This document shows positions 1-8,101 of a stretch of DNA of 64,000 nucleotides, in pieces. Numbering within the stretch: the stretch's first letter is position 1; every line of letters begins with the position of its first letter. Under the pieces are notes generated by a model, which saw only the letters and a list, made by a program, of their open reading frames with translations, did no database searches and was not told the origin of the DNA. This stretch comes from Halomonas lysinitropha (GTDB taxonomy: Bacteria; Pseudomonadota; Gammaproteobacteria; Pseudomonadales; Halomonadaceae). Location of the stretch: contig NZ_CABVOU010000027.1 in NCBI RefSeq assembly GCF_902500215.1, positions 367,406 through 431,405 on the forward strand, written 5' to 3'. A program made the translations under genes and the position numbers.

Positions 1-51
1 GTCATCCCCTTCAGCGTACGGCCTTCCCGGCGCTTGTTGTAGGGGGTCGGG

Positions 52-1002
52 TCAATAACCGGCCTCGGGGTCGACGGTATCGATGGCTTCCCCCGTCTCG
101 AAGGCGAGAAGTGCCTCGGCCACCTGGTCCAGTGCCGCGCCCAGGGGGGTGGGGCCGGCCATGTGCGGGGTGACCCATACCCGAGGGTGGCGCCACAAGG
201 GGCTGGCCTCTGGCAGCGGCTCCTCCGGGAAGGCGTCGAGCAGCGCCCCGCGCAGCCGGCCCTCCGTGTCTTCCCTGCCCTCGCCAGCGGGACCCAGCGC
301 GTCGAGCAGGGCGGCTTCATCTATCAGAGTACCGCGTCCCGGGTTGATCAGGCTGGCCCCTTCGGGCAGCCTTGCCAGGGCGTCGGCATCGATAACATGG
401 CGTGTCGCAGGGGTGTCCGGCAGCAGCAGCACCAGGCTCCTGACCTGGCCGAGCAGTTCATCAAGCCCCGCGTCGCCATGATGGCAGCTGATGCCCTCGA
501 GCGACTTCTCCGAGCGGCTCCAGCCATGCACCGGAAAGCCGTCGGCGGCCACCATGGCGGCGACCTTCGCGCCGATGGCGCCAAGGCCCAACACACCGAC
601 CGGCCAGTCGGCCTTGTCGACCAGCGCATGCTCTTGCCACTCGCGGCGAGCCTGCTGACGGCGGTAGCGGTCGAAGTCACGCTGAAAGTGCAGGATGCCG
701 TAGCGCACATAGTCTCCGATCAACTCCGCCATCCCGGCATCGCGCAGCTTGACGATGGGCACCCCCGCGGGGAGCCCGGGATTGTCCAGCAGCGCATCCA
801 CTCCGGCGCCCAGGTTGACGATGCCCTTGAGTCGCTCGGGCTCGCCGAGCAACTCGGCGGAGGGTTTCCATACGGCCAGGTAGTCCGCCTCGCGGCGCTT
901 CTCGGCCGGGGCGCTGCTGGTGAATACCTCGGCATTCGGTAGGCGCTCGGCCAGGGCGTCCCGCCATCGTTCAGCCTCGTCGATATGGACCAGTACCTTC
1001 AT
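52..1002 (-). CDS. ghrA: Glyoxylate/hydroxypyruvate reductase A family protein
   Basis: A 316-residue D-isomer-specific 2-hydroxyacid dehydrogenase, expected to reduce glyoxylate or hydroxypyruvate with NAD(P)H in the cytosol. The nucleotide-binding loop GLGAIG is at residues 139-144. Later come INPGRGTLIDE and the catalytic THMAG histidine near the C-terminus. The frame is open 35 codons further upstream, but the ATG at 1002 has GGGAGGAGGAG directly in front of it and starts with the family-typical MKVLVHI. The gene is divergent from doeA; the 270-bp gap must hold both promoters. The exact substrate is an inference from the family; other 2-ketoacids are possible. Confidence 0.88.
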   Translation of the reverse strand: MKVLVHIDEAERWRDALAERLPNAEVFTSSAPAEKRREADYLAVWKPSAELLGEPERLKGIVNLGAGVDALLDNPGLPAGVPIVKLRDAGMAELIGDYVRYGILHFQRDFDRYRRQQARREWQEHALVDKADWPVGVLGLGAIGAKVAAMVAADGFPVHGWSRSEKSLEGISCHHGDAGLDELLGQVRSLVLLLPDTPATRHVIDADALARLPEGASLINPGRGTLIDEAALLDALGPAGEGREDTEGRLRGALLDAFPEEPLPEASPLWRHPRVWVTPHMAGPTPLGAALDQVAEALLAFETGEAIDTVDPEAGY

Positions 1003-1214
1003 CTCCTCCTCCCGGATTTGTCGCGGCCTTTCATCATGGGAGCGCACGAGGCTGCGAACAAGGCTTACGGGCCATCCCTGATATAGCAGTATGAAATGCT
1101 TGACCACCTACCGTGTGTTGGCAGTAACCTCCATTCAGGGGAATCGATAGACTCTCCGGAAAGCCCGCGGCCCCCATGAGGCCCGGTGCTTCGATGGTGA
1201 TGCGGCCCCCGGCC

Positions 1215-1248
1215 CGGCCTTCTCAGCGCAGAGAGGGCCGATTTTCTT
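1215..1248 (+). promoter_or_regulatory. Terminator-like hairpin in the doeA leader
   Basis: CGGCCTTCTC (1215-1224) pairs with GAGAGGGCCG (1231-1240) around a 6-base loop, nine of ten positions matching, and is followed by ATTTTCTT. It points into doeA and ends about 25 bases before its start codon. No + strand gene ends here, so it is more likely a leader or attenuator structure than an operon end. TTGATAAT just downstream could also act as a -10 region, in which case the hairpin would lie outside the transcript. Confidence 0.4.
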
Positions 1249-1272
1249 GATAATGCGATGGCGAGTGGCTTC

Positions 1273-2472
1273 ATGATCCAGGTTTCCCTGCCCTTCACTC
1301 GTGAGGAGTACGCGACCCGCCTGTGGAAAGTGCGTGCCGAGATGGCCAGTCGCGGTATCGACGTGCTGATCGTCAGTGATCCCTCCAACATGGCCTGGTT
1401 GACCGGCTACGACGGCTGGTCCTTCTACGTGCATCAGTGCGTGCTCGTGGGCCTGGCGGGTGAGCCGGTGTGGTATGGCCGACGGATGGACGCCAACGGC
1501 GCCCTGCGGACCTGCTGGATCGACCCGGACAACATCACCTACTACCCGGATTACTATGTGCAGAATCCGGACATGCATCCCATGGACTACCTGGCCCAGA
1601 CCATCCTCCCCGATCGTGGCTGGCACGAGGGGGTAGTGGGCATGGAGATGGATAACTACTATTTCACGGCCAAGGCCTATCAGAGCTTGCTGCGCGAGCT
1701 GCCCCATGCCCGCTTCATGGATGCCAACTCGCTGGTCAACTGGTGTCGAGCCATCAAGTCGCCCCAGGAGATCGAGTACATGCGCGTGGCGGCCAAGATC
1801 GTCGAGGGGATGCACACGCGAATCCTCGAGGTGATTGAACCGGGCCTGCCCAAGAGCAAGCTGGTCTCGGAGATCTACCGCGTCGGCATCGAGGGCTGGC
1901 GGGACGAGCAGGGCAAGATCTACGGCGGCGACTACCCCGCCATCGTGCCCATGCTGCCCACCGGCAGTGACGCCGCCGCCCCCCACCTGACCTGGGACGA
2001 CACGCCGTTCCGCGAGGGCGAGGGCACCTTCTTCGAGATCGCCGGGGTCTTCAAGCGCTACCATGCCCCGATGTCGCGGACCGTCTTTCTGGGCAGACCG
2101 CCCCAGGAGTTCGTGCGCGCCGAGTCAGCGCTGCTCGAGGGCATCGAGAATGGCCTGGCAGTGGCCAAGCCGGGTAATCGCACCGCGGACATTGCCATGG
2201 CGCTGGGTTCCGCAATGGACAAGTATGGCTTCGACCGCGGCGGCGCGCGTTGCGGCTACCCCATCGGCATCAGCTACCCCCCGGACTGGGGCGAGCGCAC
2301 CATGAGCTTGCGCCCCTCCGACGAGACCATCCTGCAGCCGGGCATGACCTTTCACTTCATGCCGGGCCTGTGGGAGGACGACTGGGGCCTGGAGATCACC
2401 GAGAGCATCCTGATTACCGAGACCGGCTGCGAGACCCTGGCCGACTTCCCACGCCAATTGTTCGTACGCTGA
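1273..2472 (+). CDS. doeA: Ectoine hydrolase DoeA
   Basis: Opens the tetrahydropyrimidine ring of ectoine to give N-acetyl-diaminobutyrate, the first step of ectoine catabolism in the cytosol. The 399-residue product has the creatinase/M24 'pita-bread' architecture: an N-terminal domain with SNMAWLTGYDGWSF, then a C-terminal domain with GGDYPAIVPMLPTG, FEIAGVFKRYHAPMSRT and a final EITESILIT. Length and sequence match H. elongata DoeA closely. I chose ATG 1273 (MIQVSLPF) because it matches that protein's start; ATG 1258 would add five residues. There is no strong Shine-Dalgarno at either. It is followed after 202 bases by doeB, with a palindromic repeat in the gap. Confidence 0.96.
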   Translation: MIQVSLPFTREEYATRLWKVRAEMASRGIDVLIVSDPSNMAWLTGYDGWSFYVHQCVLVGLAGEPVWYGRRMDANGALRTCWIDPDNITYYPDYYVQNPDMHPMDYLAQTILPDRGWHEGVVGMEMDNYYFTAKAYQSLLRELPHARFMDANSLVNWCRAIKSPQEIEYMRVAAKIVEGMHTRILEVIEPGLPKSKLVSEIYRVGIEGWRDEQGKIYGGDYPAIVPMLPTGSDAAAPHLTWDDTPFREGEGTFFEIAGVFKRYHAPMSRTVFLGRPPQEFVRAESALLEGIENGLAVAKPGNRTADIAMALGSAMDKYGFDRGGARCGYPIGISYPPDWGERTMSLRPSDETILQPGMTFHFMPGLWEDDWGLEITESILITETGCETLADFPRQLFVR

Positions 2473-2510
2473 GTGAGTAGAAACCGAGTATTCCTCAACG
2501 ATCAACCGGG

Positions 2511-2610
2511 GGCGCCGGGGACAGGCCGAAGAGGAGGTCCTACGCCATGGATGGCGTCGGTAGCGTACAGGGAGGTATTTACAGCGCCTCCTCGCAGGCC
2601 TGTCGCCGGG
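2511..2610 (+). repeat. 100-nt palindromic interspersed repeat, copy 1
   Basis: A compound inverted repeat in the doeA-doeB gap. The outer arms run from GCCGGGGACAGG to CCTGTCGCCGGG over about 25 bases with a few mismatches. A perfect inner hairpin ACGCCA-TGGA-TGGCGT sits near the middle. A second copy, about 86% identical and in the opposite orientation, is at 63477-63575. It has the look of a REP/MITE-type element. Inside a transcribed gap it would fold in the mRNA and could affect stability or the doeA:doeB ratio. Confidence 0.8.
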
Positions 2611-2674
2611 TCAGCCCCGAGCGACGCAGCGGCAGTGGTATCGTCTTCCGCATGAGAACAAGGAGTCCCCTGAC

Positions 2675-3688
2675 ATGACCAAGCGTCCCAGCCCCATCAG
2701 CGCCACCGTCGACTTTGACGCCGACGGCGTCCAGCACGGCTTCCTCAAGCTGCCGATCTCCGTGGACGACTCCGCCTGGGGGGCGGTGATGATCCCCGTC
2801 ACCGTGGTCAAGAATGGCGAGGGTCCCACGGCGCTGCTCACCGGTGGCAACCACGGCGACGAGTACGAAGGCATCACCTCGCTGCTCAAGCTGTCGAGCT
2901 CACTCAAGGCCGAGGATGTTCGCGGCCGAGTGATCATCGTGCCCTGCATGAACCAGCCGGCGGTGATGGCCGGCAAGCGCACCTCCGGGCTAGATGGCGG
3001 TAACCTCAATCGTAGTTTCCCCGGCGACCCGGATGGCAGCGTGACCGAGAAGATCGCCGACTACTTCACCCGAGTGATGGTCCCGATGAGCGACGTGGTT
3101 CTCGACCTGCACTCCGGTGGGCGCACCCTGGACATCATCCCCTTCGGCGCCTCCCACGTGCTGGAGGATGCCGAGCAGCAGCGCCAGGCCCTGGAAGGCG
3201 CCAAGGCCTTCGCCGCCCCCTACGCCATGGTGATGTTCGAGCTCGACGCCGCGGCGCTGTTCGACACCGCGGTGGAGCGCCAGGGCAAGATCTTCGTGGC
3301 CACCGAACTGGGCGGCGGGGGCACCTCCACGCCACAGAGCATGGCGATCACCGAGCGCGGCGTGCGCAACTTCCTGGTGCACTACGGCCTGATGGCCGGC
3401 GAGCTGGAAATGCCGGCCGAGCCCCAGGTCTATCTCGATATGCCCGATGCCAGCTGCTACGTGCAGAGCGAGCACGCGGGCGTGCTCGAACTCTGCTTTG
3501 CCCTCGGCGAGCGGGTGGAGAAGGGCGAGGTGGTGGCCCGTGTCTTTGATCCGATGCGCAGCGGCACCGCGCCGGTGGAATATCGTGCCGGGCGCGATGG
3601 CGTACTGGCAGCGCGACGCCATCCGGCGCGGGTCAACATGGGAGACACCATCGCGGTGATTGCCGATATCGTCGATACCCTGTCATGA
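2675..3688 (+). CDS. doeB: N-alpha-acetyl-L-2,4-diaminobutyrate deacetylase DoeB
   Basis: Removes the acetyl group from N-alpha-acetyl-diaminobutyrate, giving diaminobutyrate and acetate, the second step of ectoine degradation. The 337-residue protein belongs to the succinylglutamate desuccinylase/aspartoacylase zinc family (M14-like). Zinc ligands are visible as H60 and E63 in GGNHGDEYEG and H146 in LDLHSGG; the likely catalytic glutamate is E211 in FVATELGGGG. AAGGAG at 2660-2665 lies nine bases before the ATG. The last codons overlap the doeX start as ATGA, indicating translational coupling with the regulator. Confidence 0.95.
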   Translation: MTKRPSPISATVDFDADGVQHGFLKLPISVDDSAWGAVMIPVTVVKNGEGPTALLTGGNHGDEYEGITSLLKLSSSLKAEDVRGRVIIVPCMNQPAVMAGKRTSGLDGGNLNRSFPGDPDGSVTEKIADYFTRVMVPMSDVVLDLHSGGRTLDIIPFGASHVLEDAEQQRQALEGAKAFAAPYAMVMFELDAAALFDTAVERQGKIFVATELGGGGTSTPQSMAITERGVRNFLVHYGLMAGELEMPAEPQVYLDMPDASCYVQSEHAGVLELCFALGERVEKGEVVARVFDPMRSGTAPVEYRAGRDGVLAARRHPARVNMGDTIAVIADIVDTLS

Positions 3689-4158
3689 AACTCGACCGCT
3701 ATGACCTGAAGATCCTCGAGATCCTCTCCCGCGACGGCCGCATCACCAAGTCGAAGCTCGCCGAGGCGATCAATCTCTCGGTCAGCCCCTGCTGGGAGCG
3801 GGTTCGCCGGCTCGAGAAGGCCGGCATCATCGAGGGTTACAGCGCACGGATCAATGCCGGAGCGCTGGTCAAGCGTACCCCGGTGTGGGTGCAGATCGAG
3901 CTTAAGCAGCACAATGCCGAGAGCTTCGCGCGTTTCGAGGCGCTGGTCCACGCCACCCCCGAGGTGACCGAGTGCGTGGCCGTGGGGGGAGGTGTCGATT
4001 ACCTGATCAAGTTCGAGACCGACTCCATCGATGCCTATCAGCGACTGATGGATGCCTGGCTGACCGGGGAAGCCGGTATCGAGCGCTACTTTACCTATAT
4101 CGTCACCAAGACGGTGAAACGCCCGGCCCCCGGCTTCTCGCCAGATGAACTGGCCTGA
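3685..4158 (+). CDS. doeX: Lrp/AsnC-family regulator DoeX
   Basis: A 157-residue Lrp/AsnC transcription factor with an N-terminal winged helix-turn-helix (roughly residues 5-60, KSKLAEAINLSVSPCWERV as the recognition region) and a C-terminal RAM/ligand-binding domain. It overlaps doeB by four bases (ATGA). In H. elongata the equivalent gene sits in the same place and regulates ectoine degradation, so this is the expected local regulator of the doe genes. The aromatic/acidic effector pocket cannot be assigned from sequence. The stop codon lies five bases before the CTAG target duplication of a MITE-like element, so readthrough into the next block would cross that structure. Confidence 0.94.
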   Translation: MKLDRYDLKILEILSRDGRITKSKLAEAINLSVSPCWERVRRLEKAGIIEGYSARINAGALVKRTPVWVQIELKQHNAESFARFEALVHATPEVTECVAVGGGVDYLIKFETDSIDAYQRLMDAWLTGEAGIERYFTYIVTKTVKRPAPGFSPDELA

Positions 4159-4167
4159 GGCTCCTAG

Positions 4168-4327
4168 GAGCCTGTCGGACTTAACGCTGATCTACTGCGA
4201 AAGCCGGTCTTTCGGCCAACTTCATTCGATCTGATTCGTTAAATAGCGGGCTATTCGCCTCATCAGATCGATAAATTTGTCTCGAAATCCGTCTCTCTCG
4301 CTACGATCGGTTAAACCCGACAGGCTC
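4168..4327. mobile_element. MITE-like element with CTAG target duplication
   Basis: A 160-bp non-coding element with terminal inverted repeats GAGCCTGTCGG (4168-4178) and CCGACAGGCTC (4317-4327). Including imperfect inner positions the arms extend to about 18 bases. Both ends are flanked by CTAG (4164-4167 and 4328-4331), consistent with a 4-bp target duplication of the kind made by some IS5-group elements. Internally GATCTGA/TCAGATC encloses AATAGC/GCTATT, so the element folds strongly. No transposase is encoded. It accounts for most of the 344-base gap between doeX and the next gene. Confidence 0.75.
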
Positions 4328-4344
4328 CTAGCGAAATTTCAACG

Positions 4345-4374
4345 TTGATAACACTGCGGACCTTGTGGCATAAG
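4345..4374 (+). promoter_or_regulatory. Possible sigma-70 promoter for the four-gene block
   Basis: TTGATA (4345-4350), an 18-base spacer and CATAAG (4369-4374) lie just after the MITE-like element and 130 bases before the amidase gene. The match is moderate. The position would allow the block to be transcribed independently of doeABX. Confidence 0.3.
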
Positions 4375-4502
4375 CTGTTAACAGGGGGTGGACTCAGGTT
4401 CACCCGGCCGGGCGATCCCACCGGCATGCTCCTGATGGTGCCGGAACATTATTCGATAGCGCCCTGGAAGTTTCCGAGATCGCCTGACGCAGAGAGACCA
4501 AG

Positions 4503-5372
4503 ATGTCCTATTTCACGATTGCCGGGGTGCAGATGCACGCCCTGCACCATGGTGACAACACCGAGGCCATGCGCCACCGGATCGACGTGCTGATGAGCCG
4601 TTTCCCACAGGTGCAGATGGTCCTGTTCAGCGAGCTGATGCCCATGGGGGCCTCGCCTCACCATGCCCAGTCGATGCCCAGCAGCAGCGAGGCCCTGTTC
4701 TGCCAGATCGCCGAGCAGCATCGCATCTGGCTGATTCCGGGCTCCATGTTCGAGCATACCGAGGATGGCATTTTCAATACCCTCTCGGTCATCAATCCCC
4801 ACGGCCAGGTGGTGGCCCGCTACCGCAAGATGTTTCCCTTCCGGCCCTACGAGGCCGGGGTGGAGAGCGGCAGCGAGTTCGTCACCTTCGATGTGCCCAA
4901 CGTGGCGCGTTTCGGGGTCTCGATCTGCTACGACATGTGGTTCCCCGAGACTACCCGTACCCTGGCCGCGATGGGTGCCGAGGTGATCCTTCACCCGACC
5001 ATGACCGACACCATCGACCGTGATATCGAGCTGTCCATCGCTCGCACCAATGCCGCGGTCAACCAGTGCTACTTTTTCGATATCAACGGCGCCGGCGCCC
5101 TCGGCAACGGTCGTTCCATCGTGGTCGGCCCTTCCGGCGACGTCATCCATCAGGCCGGCACCGGTGAGGAGGTCATGCCCATCGAGGTCGACATGAACCG
5201 CGTGCGCCGGGAGCGCGAGACCGGTCTGCGCGGCCTCGGTCAGCCGCTGAAGAGCTTCCGTGACCGGTCCGTCGACTTCTCGCTCTACCGCAGCGAGACA
5301 CGCTCGAGCCCCTTCCTCGATACCCTCGGTCCGCTGCAGAAGCCGTTGCGCGCCGACGTCGAGGAGTACTAA
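4503..5372 (+). CDS. Carbon-nitrogen hydrolase (nitrilase superfamily)
   Basis: A 289-residue amidase/nitrilase-fold enzyme that should hydrolyse a C-N bond in an amide or carbamoyl compound. The catalytic triad is visible: E44 (LFSELMP), K109 (RYRKMFPF) and C142 (SICYDMWFPE). Length is normal for the family. CAGAGAGACC precedes the ATG at 4503. It is the first of four same-strand genes (amidase, ATP-grasp, C45 hydrolase, PLP decarboxylase) that sit between doeX and doeC. The company of an amino-acid decarboxylase and a ligase suggests an amide-bonded amine or amino-acid derivative as substrate, but no specific substrate can be named. Confidence 0.85.
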   Translation: MSYFTIAGVQMHALHHGDNTEAMRHRIDVLMSRFPQVQMVLFSELMPMGASPHHAQSMPSSSEALFCQIAEQHRIWLIPGSMFEHTEDGIFNTLSVINPHGQVVARYRKMFPFRPYEAGVESGSEFVTFDVPNVARFGVSICYDMWFPETTRTLAAMGAEVILHPTMTDTIDRDIELSIARTNAAVNQCYFFDINGAGALGNGRSIVVGPSGDVIHQAGTGEEVMPIEVDMNRVRRERETGLRGLGQPLKSFRDRSVDFSLYRSETRSSPFLDTLGPLQKPLRADVEEY

Positions 5373-5415
5373 CCCTTCGCCTGCGGGCAGTGCAGCATAA
5401 AGAAGAGGAGATCCC

Positions 5416-6999
5416 GTGCTGGAGCCACTTGTTCGACTGCTGCGCCGTCTGTTCGGTAATTCCCCGGCAGCCCCTGCCGCGCGCAAGGCGCCCGACGCCT
5501 CCCCCGTCAATGATGGAGCGACCATGATGAGCAAAATAACAAGCATCGCCGATGTCCGCCGCCACTTTCGCAACAACAAGGAGCCGATCTATTTCATCTC
5601 GGCCACCAACTTCAACCTGCTGGGCATTGGCGACTGGGTGGGGAATTTTCGCCACATCAACTACATCGACTGCTTCGAAGGACAGCAGCGCAACGTCTTC
5701 GTCCCCAAGGAGAAGTTCCCTCGCGATTTCGAGAGCATCGAGGACATCAACAACTACCTTCTCGAGCACAAGGAGGTAATCGACTACATCCAGTCACGGG
5801 CGGACGGCGAGAATGCCGGCGTGGCCGCCTTTCTGATGTTCGACGAGCATACCGAGGAGACCTGCAAGCAGCTCGGGCTCCGCGTGGCGTTCCCCCCGGC
5901 GAATCTGCGCAGCCGGATGGACAACAAGATCGAGACGGTTCGCATCGGCAACAAGGCGGGCGTGCCCAGCGTGCCCAATGTGCTGGCCAAGGTGGGCAGC
6001 TACCAGGAGCTCTGCGAGGTGAGCAAGGAGCTGGGTAACGACCTGGTGGTACAGACCGCCTTCGGTGACTCCGGCCATACCACCTTCTTCATCTCCAGTG
6101 AGGACGACTACTACAAGCATGCCGAGGAGATCGAGGCCGAGGCCGAGGTCAAGATCATGAAGCGCATCAACTGCCGCGGCTCGGCCATCGAGGCCTGTGC
6201 CACCCGCTGTGGCACCGTGGTCGGCCCGCTGATGACCGAGCTGGTGGGTTTCAAGACGCTGACTCCCTACAAGGGCGGCTGGTGCGGTAATGAGATGTTT
6301 TCCGGCGCCTTCGATCAGTCGATCCGCGACAAGGCGCGGGAATATACCTTCCAGTTCGGTGAGGCGCTGCGTGAGGAGGGCTACCGCGGCTACTTCGAGC
6401 TCGACTTCCTGATCGACATGGACAACGGCGAGGTCTATCTGGGTGAACTCAATCCCCGGGTCACCGGCGCCAGCTCGTTGACCAACGTGGCCGCCTTCGC
6501 CCACTCGGACATCCCGCTGTTTCTCTTCCACCTGCTGGAGTTCTCGGACGTCGACTTCGACCTCGACATCAACGAGATCAACGAGCGCTGGGCGCACCCC
6601 GAGAGCGTCGACAGCTGGAGCCAGCTGGTGATCAAGCACACCGACGAGAGCGTCGACCTGCTCACTACCGCACCCCGCACCGGTGTCTGGAAAATGGCCG
6701 GCGACGGCAGCGTCAGCTATGACCACTACAGCTATCACCCGCATGCCGCCGAGAACGACAGCGAGGGCTTTTTCCTGCGCATCAGCGGGGCGGGCGACTT
6801 CCGCTATGAAGGGGCCGATCTGGGCATCCTGATCACTCGGGGGCGGCTGATGGATGATGATTTCCAGCTCAACGAGCGCGCCAAGGCCTGGATCGAGGGC
6901 ATCCGCGGTCAGTATGCCGGCCAGTCACTGCAGGACCCGGTCGTGCAGGAGGTGGCCGTCAGCCATGCCGTCGGCGGTGGCAACTTCAAGATACTGTGA
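5416..6999 (+). CDS. ATP-grasp ligase, biotin-carboxylase-like
   Basis: A 527-residue ATP-grasp protein that presumably joins a carboxylate to an amine through an acyl-phosphate. Residues from about 150 to 360 show the ATP-grasp fold: a lysine-bearing central region (VVQTAFGDSGHTTFF), then YFELDFLIDMDNGEVYLGELNPRVTGAS, where E and N are the usual Mg-ATP ligands. No biotin-carrier or carboxyltransferase domain is present, so carboxylation is unlikely. I took the GTG at 5416 because GAGGAG lies five bases before it; ATG 5524 would remove 36 residues. It ends overlapping the next gene by four bases (GTGA). Product unknown. Confidence 0.8.
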   Translation: MLEPLVRLLRRLFGNSPAAPAARKAPDASPVNDGATMMSKITSIADVRRHFRNNKEPIYFISATNFNLLGIGDWVGNFRHINYIDCFEGQQRNVFVPKEKFPRDFESIEDINNYLLEHKEVIDYIQSRADGENAGVAAFLMFDEHTEETCKQLGLRVAFPPANLRSRMDNKIETVRIGNKAGVPSVPNVLAKVGSYQELCEVSKELGNDLVVQTAFGDSGHTTFFISSEDDYYKHAEEIEAEAEVKIMKRINCRGSAIEACATRCGTVVGPLMTELVGFKTLTPYKGGWCGNEMFSGAFDQSIRDKAREYTFQFGEALREEGYRGYFELDFLIDMDNGEVYLGELNPRVTGASSLTNVAAFAHSDIPLFLFHLLEFSDVDFDLDINEINERWAHPESVDSWSQLVIKHTDESVDLLTTAPRTGVWKMAGDGSVSYDHYSYHPHAAENDSEGFFLRISGAGDFRYEGADLGILITRGRLMDDDFQLNERAKAWIEGIRGQYAGQSLQDPVVQEVAVSHAVGGGNFKIL

Positions 7000-8045
7000 G
7001 TTCCGGGACCGTTTCTCTGCCGCCCCGGGAGGTGCCGACGGCCGACATGGACAAGATGCTCGATTTCCGGACTCTGCGTGAAGATACGGCCGGTCCGCGG
7101 TGGCAGGCGCTGTTCGCCTATCACTGGCCGGCCTACGAGCAGTGGTACCTCAGTGAGGGAGAGCGCGAGCGGCCAGGCTATCTTGCCTGCTATAATGCCC
7201 TGCGCCGCCACATGCCGGAGCTGCTCGGTACTTATCGCGCCCTCTGCGACCTGGCCGGTGGCGGCGACCTGGCCGCGCGATTCCTGAGCCTCTACCAGCC
7301 ACCGCCCTATATCACCGGCTGTTCTCAGGCGGTGCTCGCCAGCCCCGAATCCACGGTGCTGGCGCGCAACTACGACTACCCGCCCGAGCTTTGTGAAGGC
7401 ACGATCCTTTACACCCACTGGAACGAGCGGCGAGTGATTGCCATGTCCGACTGCCTGTGGGGCGTGCTCGACGGCATGAACGACCGCGGTCTCGCCGTGT
7501 CTCTGGCCTTCGGCGGGCGCAAGGCGGTGGGCGAGGGCTTCGGTGCGCCGATCATCCTGCGCTACCTGCTGGAGTTCTGTGACACCGTGCTCGAGGCTTC
7601 CGAGGTGCTGGCCCGGGTGCCCACCCACATGGCCTACAACATCACCGTGGCCGATGCCGCTGGCCGCTATGTGACGGCGATGATCGGCCCGGATCGCCGC
7701 GCCAGCATCCGCCGCGTGCCGGTGGCCACCAACCACCAGAAGAAGATCGAGTGGTACGCCCATGCCCTCGCCTCGGAGACCCTGATTCGTGAACGCCAGC
7801 TATCGATCCTGGTGGACGATGAGGCCACTACCGAGGAGCGGTTCATCGCGGCCTTCTCGGCCCCGCCGCTGTTCCGTCACGATTACCGGCGTGGCCTGGG
7901 GACCGTCTATACCGCGGTCTACCACCCCCAGGCGGGGCGCGCCCAGTTCCACTGGCCCGGCATGAATCTGGACCTGAATTTCGACGACTTTCCCGAGGAG
8001 CGGATCACCGTACGCTACGGAACGCGCGCGCTTCATGGCGGCTGA
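6996..8045 (+). CDS. C45-type Ntn-hydrolase (acyltransferase/amidase)
   Basis: A 349-residue member of the C45/choloylglycine-hydrolase-like Ntn superfamily. The sequence ITG-CSQAV places a candidate self-cleavage site between Gly108 and Cys109, which would expose Cys109 as the N-terminal nucleophile. The nearby ARNYDYP motif is the family's conserved Asn/Tyr/Asp region. The family includes isopenicillin-N acyltransferase-like enzymes that cleave or swap acyl groups on amides. Translation starts at GTG 6996, overlapping the ATP-grasp gene by four bases, so the two proteins are probably made together. A ligase beside an amidase/acyltransferase suggests make-then-trim chemistry on one metabolite. 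This is inference. Confidence 0.78.
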   Translation: MSSGTVSLPPREVPTADMDKMLDFRTLREDTAGPRWQALFAYHWPAYEQWYLSEGERERPGYLACYNALRRHMPELLGTYRALCDLAGGGDLAARFLSLYQPPPYITGCSQAVLASPESTVLARNYDYPPELCEGTILYTHWNERRVIAMSDCLWGVLDGMNDRGLAVSLAFGGRKAVGEGFGAPIILRYLLEFCDTVLEASEVLARVPTHMAYNITVADAAGRYVTAMIGPDRRASIRRVPVATNHQKKIEWYAHALASETLIRERQLSILVDDEATTEERFIAAFSAPPLFRHDYRRGLGTVYTAVYHPQAGRAQFHWPGMNLDLNFDDFPEERITVRYGTRALHGG

Positions 8046-8101
8046 CCCGTATCCCCCCTGATCGCGTTCCTCGACAACAACAAGCAAGGATGGGTGTTGC
8101 C

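Noticed and set aside
4345..4593. Short + strand frame in front of the amidase gene
   Set aside because: It overlaps the true amidase start, has no ribosome site, and its sequence is out of frame with the strongly conserved protein.
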